Assembly (NCBI RefSeq): GCF_038502225.1
Contig: NC_091378.1
Location: 11,003,456-11,067,455 of the forward strand
Reading direction: 5' to 3'
Origin: Cherax quadricarinatus
Taxonomy: Eukaryota > Arthropoda > Malacostraca > Decapoda > Parastacidae
DNA: 64,000 nucleotides
The translations under genes and the position numbers were made by a program. The stretch's first letter is position 1, and every line of letters starts with the position of its first letter. The notes below the pieces were generated by a model, which worked only from the letters and a program-made list of their open reading frames with translations, was not told the DNA's origin and did not search any database. Positions 59,201 through 64,000 of this stretch are shown here, one piece after another.

Positions 59201-61479
59201 CCCTGGCTATCTTCGATCGTGGTACAAGAGCGTCCCTGGCTATCTTCGATCGTGGTACAAGAGCGTCCCTGGCTATCTTCGATCGTGGTACAAGAGCGTC
59301 CCTGGCTCCCCCTGCTGGTGGCGCAAGAGCGTCCCTGGCTATCTTCGATCGTGGTACAAGAGGGTCCCTGGCTATCTTCAATCGTGGTACAAGAGGGTCC
59401 CTGGCTATCTTCGATCGTGGTACAAGAGGGTCCCTGGCTATCTTCGATCGTGGTACAAGAGGGTCCCTGGCTATCTTCGATCGTGGTACAAGAGGGTCCC
59501 TGGCTATCTTCGATCGTGGTACAAGAGGGTCCCTGGCTATCTTCGATCGTGGTACAAGAGGGTCCCTGGCTATCTTCGATCGTGGTACAAGAGGGTCCCT
59601 GGCTATCTTCGATCGTGGCACAAGAGGGTCCCTGGCTATCTTCGATCGTGGTACAATAGGGTCCCTGGCACCCTTCGTTGGTGGTACAAGAGCGTCCCTG
59701 GCTCCCCCCGCTGGTGGCGCAAGAGCGTCTCTGCCTATCTTCGATCGTGGTACAAGAGGGTCCCTGGCTATCTTCGATCGTGGTACAAGAGCGTCCCTGG
59801 CACCCTTCGTTGGTGGAACAAGAGCGTCCCTGGCTATTTTCGATCGTGGTACAAGAGGGTCCCTAGCTATTTTCGATCGTGGTACAAGAGGGTCCCTGGC
59901 ACCCTTCGTTGGTGGAACAAGAGCGTCCCTGGCTATTTTCGATTGTGGTACAAGAGGGTCCTTGGCTATCTTCGATCGTGGTACAAGAGGGTCCCTGGCT
60001 ATTTTCGATCGTGGTACAAGAGGGTCCCTAGCACCCTTCGTTGATGGAACAAGAGGGTCCTTGGCTATCTTCGATCGTGGTACAAGAGGGTCCCTGGCTA
60101 TCTTCGATCGTGGTACAAGAGGGTCCCTGGCTCCCCCCGCCGGTGATGCAAGTGTGTCCCTGGCTATCTTCGATCGTGGTACAAGAGGGTCCCTGGCTAT
60201 CTTCGATCGTGGTACAAGAGGGTCCCTGGCTATCTTCGATCGTGGTACAAGAGGGTCCCTGGCTATCTTCGATCGAGGTACAAGAGGGTCCCTGGCTATC
60301 TTCGATCGAGGTACAAGAGGGTCCCTGGCTATCTTCGATCGAGGTACAAGAGGGTCCCTGGCTATCTTCATCGGTGGAACAGGAGCGTCCCTGGCTCCCC
60401 CCGCCGGTGATGCAAGCGTGTCCCTGGCTATCTTCGATCGAGGTACAAGAGGCTCACTGGCACCCTTCGTCGGTGGAACAAGAGCGTCTTTGGCTCCTCC
60501 CGCCGGTAACGCATGTGCGTCCCTGGCTCCCCCCGCCAGTGGCGCAAGAGCGTCCCTGTTTTTCCTCGATCGTGGTACAAGAGGGTCCCTGGCTATCTTC
60601 GTCAGTGGAACATGAGCGTCCCTGGCTCCTCTCGCCGGTGACGGAAGAGCGTCCCTGGCTATCTTCGATCGTGGTACAAGAGGGCCCCTGGCTATTTTCG
60701 ATTGTGGTACAAGAGGGTCCCTGGCTATCTTCGATCGTGGTATAAGTGGGTCTCTGGCTGTCTTCGATCGTGGTACAAGAGGGTCCCTGGCACCCTTCGT
60801 CGGTGGAACTGAAGAGGCACTGGTATCTTCTGAAATGTCAACTGCGAAATCTCTCACATCTTTCGTGGATTGCACTAAAGGTTTACTGGCAGCCTCTGGA
60901 AGTTTAACTGGCGGGGTTGTGGTGCCCCCTCTCGGTTTAACTGGGGAAAAAGAAACCTTAGTAGGTTGGACTAGCGAGGCGCTGACACACTTTGTAGATT
61001 TATCTGAACGATAAGCAAAGGCTAAAGGCGGAGCTGAAGTTTTGTCAGCAAATAATGGACTATGCTGAATGGATCCAGATGAGGGTGAAACTCTTTCGGC
61101 GTCGTGTGAAAGTCGAGTCGAAATTACACAAGTTACGGTAGGAGGAACTTCGGATTTGGAATTAATGGGCGAACTCGGCATTAGCAATGCAAGAGAGGTC
61201 GAGCACAGAAAGGAAGGCACCGTTGTTGAAACAGACCCTTTCACGGGTGATTTCCTTGTGGCCTCTTCAAGGAAAGACATTTTTCCTCCTTCCAATGATA
61301 TTTCGTTATTTTTCAGGTCTTCAGCAAACTGTGTATCCCTTCTCCTTAAGAAGCATCCAAGACAGAATATGGCATTTTCACTTGTCGACTGAAGTTTACT
61401 GGAAGCACAGACACTATGGTCGCCGAGACGCACTCGTCCTTCACCGCTGGAAGCCAAGATGGTTCCACAGAAGTAACAG
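53241..61479 (-). CDS. Giant repetitive protein, large exon (uncharacterised)
   Basis: One frame runs from a splice acceptor at 61480 (TTTTAG) to a stop at 53241-53243, about 2,740 codons. Order: Cys pairs (CYFCG at the first codons, CLGC ~40 residues later), a Ser/Thr-rich region, an 11-aa array IARDPLVPRSK (58785-60800), a basic unique region, a 13-aa array PNPSGRPDAPASP (55981-58178), a unique region, a 16-aa Ala/Pro array, a unique region, a 10-aa array PSAVPGSRPQ or PSAVPGSGPP (53871-55103), and a C-terminal Cys-rich segment. The part 57944-55326 has no start codon, so simple ORF callers miss it, but it is open in the same phase. The only break is at 57903-57993. Function unknown; no signal peptide or membrane segment seen. 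Probably mostly disordered. Confidence 0.72.
53871..55103 (-). repeat. 30-bp coding tandem array, ~41 units
   Basis: Two homogenised blocks: 53871-54255 encodes PSAVPGSRPQ (~13 units) and 54256-55103 encodes PSAVPGSGPP (~28 units, with at least two PSAVPRSGPP variants). The sharp block boundary suggests separate expansions from two variant units. Confidence 0.95.
55370..55640 (-). repeat. 48-bp coding tandem array (Ala/Pro, 16 aa)
   Basis: Units of GCTGCAGCAGCAACATGCGG plus 28 more bases, encoding PGPPPPAAAPHVAAAA on the minus strand, mixed with a shorter 30-bp variant. All unit lengths are multiples of 3. Confidence 0.9.
55981..58178 (-). repeat. 39-bp coding tandem array, ~56 units
   Basis: 55981-57642 encodes PNPSGRPDAPASP with nearly identical units (~42). 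57643-58178 encodes variants with Val (SGRVDAPASP) and Leu (PLNPSGR). Between 57903 and 57993 the period is disturbed by a 13-bp insertion and small deletions. Confidence 0.95.
58785..60800 (-). repeat. 33-bp coding tandem array, ~61 units
   Basis: The unit encodes IARDPLVPRSK. Interspersed variants include LASPAGGARDA and LVPPTKGARDP, so it is a higher-order mixture of two or three related 11-aa units. It is open in frame throughout. Confidence 0.95.
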
Positions 61480-61898
61480 CTAAAATTTCTGAGGAAAATT
61501 ATTTCTAATTAGGAGATTCACATGCAGAATAAGTGTTAGTGGAATTAATCGGCTATTATGCTGTCAAACTTGTGTGATTCAGATTTCCAAAGTTAAAAAT
61601 ACTCTATAAATATTTAATAATCCCCTAATATAATTTTGCAAAGACTACCCAGAAAAGAAGTGTAGAAAGAATAATTAAATGAACTCTACAACCATTAAAA
61701 AGTTATGAGAAATTGCTCTAAAGTGTCTGAAGTGGTTTCACAATGGTAATTTTTCAAAACTCTGAAAATATCAATAGTTACTCGAGGTTAGTCTCAATGT
61801 AGTAATATATAATGCCTCAGGTTGTTATTGCTTATTTCCTCAAGTACATTTTCTAAACTAAAACTGACATTCATTTCCCATCATTAGGAGTTACCTAC
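61480..61898 (-). other. Intron of the giant repeat gene (419 bp)
   Basis: GT at 61898-61897 and AG at 61481-61480 on the minus strand, AT-rich inside with stops in all frames, while both flanking segments are open and in matching phase. Confidence 0.65.
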
Positions 61899-62556
61899 CC
61901 TTCATCATTACGCGAGGGTGTTGACTCTGCTTCGTAAGAGTCATCAGAGTCGCATCCTAAAGCTCCTTCAGAAATAGTCGTAAAACAAGGTTCATTGTCT
62001 TTATCCTGGAGAGTAACAGAATCGGCATCGTTCACGTCCTCCATAATATACCCTACCCAATCCTCTTCATAGTCAGGGACGGTATCACTCAGACACTCGA
62101 AACAAGTTTTAATCTCATCATCCAGATCTTTGTCTTCTGAAATTTCGTTTTGCCGATTGTGACCACAGCTGTAACTATCGTCCAGGTCTGGGCGAGCCTT
62201 TGGCTTGTCCCCGCATGATGTGCTATAGTCTGTCGAATGCAATGTATTAGTTTCTTTACATTCATTTTTGTTAAGAGTGTCGCGCCCCTCTGCATCATCA
62301 CAGTGTTGTCCTCCGTCATGCTGGAGACTCCTGTACGCACCTTCTCCTGGGTCGTCCAGCCACGGGCTTTTAAAACCTACAATACTTTCTTCGTGCATAT
62401 TAAAATCTTGACAGTTGTCAAGTAGCTGAGGGTCCTTTGGAGCTTCAGGAGGCTTTTGCTCCGAGTCAGTGTGGGACTGCTCGGATTTTTCGACAGAAGT
62501 ATCCTTGTTTAGTGTCACTATGCAGACGTCGTCTTGCCCATCTGCACCCACCAAAC
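61899..62556 (-). CDS. Upstream acidic exon of the giant repeat gene
   Basis: Minus-strand exon bounded by acceptor TTTATACAG (62557) and donor GG/GTAGGT (after 61899). The donor leaves two bases, GG, and the next acceptor supplies C, giving a Gly codon. The frame then continues as CYFCGTILAS, so phases agree. The ~219 residues are rich in Asp, Glu, Ser and Thr (for example SEDKDLDDEIK, DYEEDWVGYIMEDVNDADS) with no known domain that I can name. No start codon is found here, so at least one more exon lies upstream. Confidence 0.65.
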
Positions 62557-63540
62557 CTGTATAAAGGAGAAGGCATTTACCACCACGATTAACCACTCAG
62601 CGACTTCAAGAAAACTTCAATAATTTACATATTATATATTTAAAAAAAAGAAAGACCCTTCCACATCTTCATGAAGCAGCTCGTCCACAAAGCTGGCTGT
62701 GCAGTAGTAATAAGTAGCATTAGTATTAGCAATAATAGTGATAATAGTAATTAATAGCAGTGGTAACAGCAGCAGTAGAAGGACCGTAATTAGTTATAAA
62801 TGAAATAGTGGTAGTTTGTAGTCATGGTAGTAATTACTAGTGGTCGTAGTAACATTTATTGAGCACTTACCACACAAGTTACATAAACGCTCACGCTCAT
62901 AAAAATTACACCGAACTATAAGGGATAAAAATAAAAAGCAAGGAACAAACATTCAACAAATACTATTATACCATGTAAAAATACAGCATTATTTAAAAAA
63001 CATTAAGTCGTACGATTCCCCTGAAAGTTCCGAGGTCCCTACAGGCACCTCGGCAATAAGAACCACGACGAAGGTAGCAGAGGACAAACTTAAAAAATGA
63101 TCCTCACTTATCAGCAAGTCGCAAGCAACACAAAAGAGCACCAACGAACAGGTGGTTGTGGACGATTTGTGGCACAGAGCCTCAGTCGATAGAAATCTCC
63201 AAGACGATTACTGCTGGGAAAAGAACCAAAACACACCGTCCTGCCGAACCCTTGTGTATGTCTCCCAGTTTGTCTCTGGTATTGTAGTCCTTTCGGTATC
63301 TGTTACAGTGTTTCTGCACATGTTCATGGAAATATGGGCACTCGTGTGAATCTACTCTGGCATTACCAACCTGTATCAGTGATCTTTAAGGACCTCGTTC
63401 ATGACAGTTTTGAGATATATATACAGTAACCATGAGGTCGAAGGGCAGCAATAGAAGCGAGCCAGAGTAGATTTAAGGGCCAAGGCAGCTATCTCCCATA
63501 ACAAGGTAGACAGAACGAGTGATATTAAGGTTGTGACTGG
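62557..63540. other. Upstream flank of the giant repeat gene, nothing certain
   Basis: It contains a region rich in AGT/AAT trinucleotides (about 62700-62860), otherwise no recognisable feature. A first exon or promoter could be here but none can be supported. Confidence 0.4.
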
Positions 63541-63615
63541 CCTATAAAAAAGGGGGGGGGAAGAGAGGGTGAGGGAAAGAAAAAGATGGAGAAAAAGAAA
63601 AAGAAAAAAAGAAAG

Positions 63616-63668
<53 letters not shown>

Positions 63669-63675
63669 AGGGGTA
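63541..63675. repeat. Purine-rich tract with (GA)n microsatellite
   Basis: G-run, A/G-rich stretch and an uninterrupted (AG)n block at about 63619-63657, then a G-run to 63670. It directly precedes the reverse-transcriptase fragment. Confidence 0.9.
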
Positions 63676-63684
63676 GGTAGGTAA

Positions 63685-64000
63685 TCGGCCAGCCCTTCGC
63701 TCTGAGCTTGCCACCACCAATTGGAATGCTCTTCTCCAAGGGGATGTTGACAACCAAGTGAAAGCCTTCACTGGACACATCCTTAATCTACAACAAGAAC
63801 ACATTCCTCACTGGCAATATGTGACGAAGCCTACGGATCAGCCTGGGTTTGGCTTTCGTTGTAGAGAGGCTGCTACTGCTAAGTACAAAGCATGGCGAAG
63901 GTATAAGACACATCCTAACACCTATAACAGGAACTTGCACAGGTAAGCCTGTAGACATATGGGTGACTTTCAAAAGTGGGCCATTGCTAAATGGGAGGTG
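63685..64000 (+). pseudogene. Reverse-transcriptase element fragment (EN-RT linker), runs off the window
   Basis: The plus-strand reading contains IPHWQYVTKPTDQPGFGFRC, then REAATAKYKAWRRYKTHPNT and NRNLHR, a stop at 63944-63946, and on in the same frame as ACRHMGDFQKWAIAKWE. This pattern (CREAA, K-AW-RYK, A-KWE) is the linker before the RT domain of LINE ORF2 proteins common in arthropods. No endonuclease precedes it, so it is 5'-truncated or starts at the microsatellite. Confidence 0.65.

Noticed and set aside
58744..60615. 623-codon plus-strand open frame over the 33-bp array
   Set aside because: Antisense shadow of the minus-strand IARDPLVPRSK array. It ends right after the repeats and has no unique coding extension or splice support.
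62237..62425. Plus-strand small open frame opposite the acidic exon
   Set aside because: Short, without supporting features, and antisense to an exon with matching splice signals.

Overview
This window reads as animal, intron-containing nuclear DNA, most probably from a decapod crustacean. The reasons are a Tigger/pogo fragment, CR1-like elements ending in an octamer repeat, Jockey-like and I-like non-LTR retrotransposons, a Penelope-type foldback and abundant microsatellites. The decapod assignment is inference from repeat style. No rRNA, tRNA, CRISPR or prokaryotic features were seen.

Positions 1-50180 are almost entirely a nested heap of retrotransposons. The dominant family is an I-like non-LTR element on the minus strand. 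It has ORF1 with three CCHC knuckles, ORF2 with endonuclease, reverse transcriptase and RNase H, and an (ATT/TAA)n 3' tail. Six copies can be reassembled from flanking target-site duplications (TSDs). Copy A (7637-14242) is complete and youngest and sits in copy B (3381-7636 plus 14255-16542). B sits in copy C (1066-3380 plus 16555-18033), and C sits at the truncated edge of copy D (18034-20631). Copy E (22637-26722 plus 32285-34539) is split by a plus-strand CR1-like element whose leader carries a 17-bp tandem array. Copy F (35345-39528, 45293-46257, 49421-50180) is split twice, by a Jockey-like and by a second CR1-like element. The Jockey-like element is itself interrupted by a Penelope-type palindrome and a small CR1 fragment.

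The 5' terminus of the I-like family is the most interesting small signal. The first ~98 nt can be drawn as an HDV-ribozyme-like nested pseudoknot: an 8-bp P1 starting at nucleotide 1, a G6/C6 P2 closing over a long P4 hairpin, and a C-U-A-A in the P4-P2 joining strand. Most parts recur in the other five copies.

Positions 50181-53240 hold no recognisable gene, only a long (GT)n tract. From 62556 down to 53241 on the minus strand lies what appears to be a genuine cellular gene for a giant, highly repetitive protein. An acidic exon (62556-61899) is joined by a phase-compatible 419-bp intron to an ~8.2-kb exon (61479-53241). That exon carries, in one common frame, an 11-aa array (~61 units), a 13-aa array (~56), a 16-aa Ala/Pro array and a 10-aa array (~41). 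Cysteine clusters lie near both ends. The frame is broken only in one ~90-bp spot (57903-57993). The last 330 bases are the start of another plus-strand reverse-transcriptase element running off the window.
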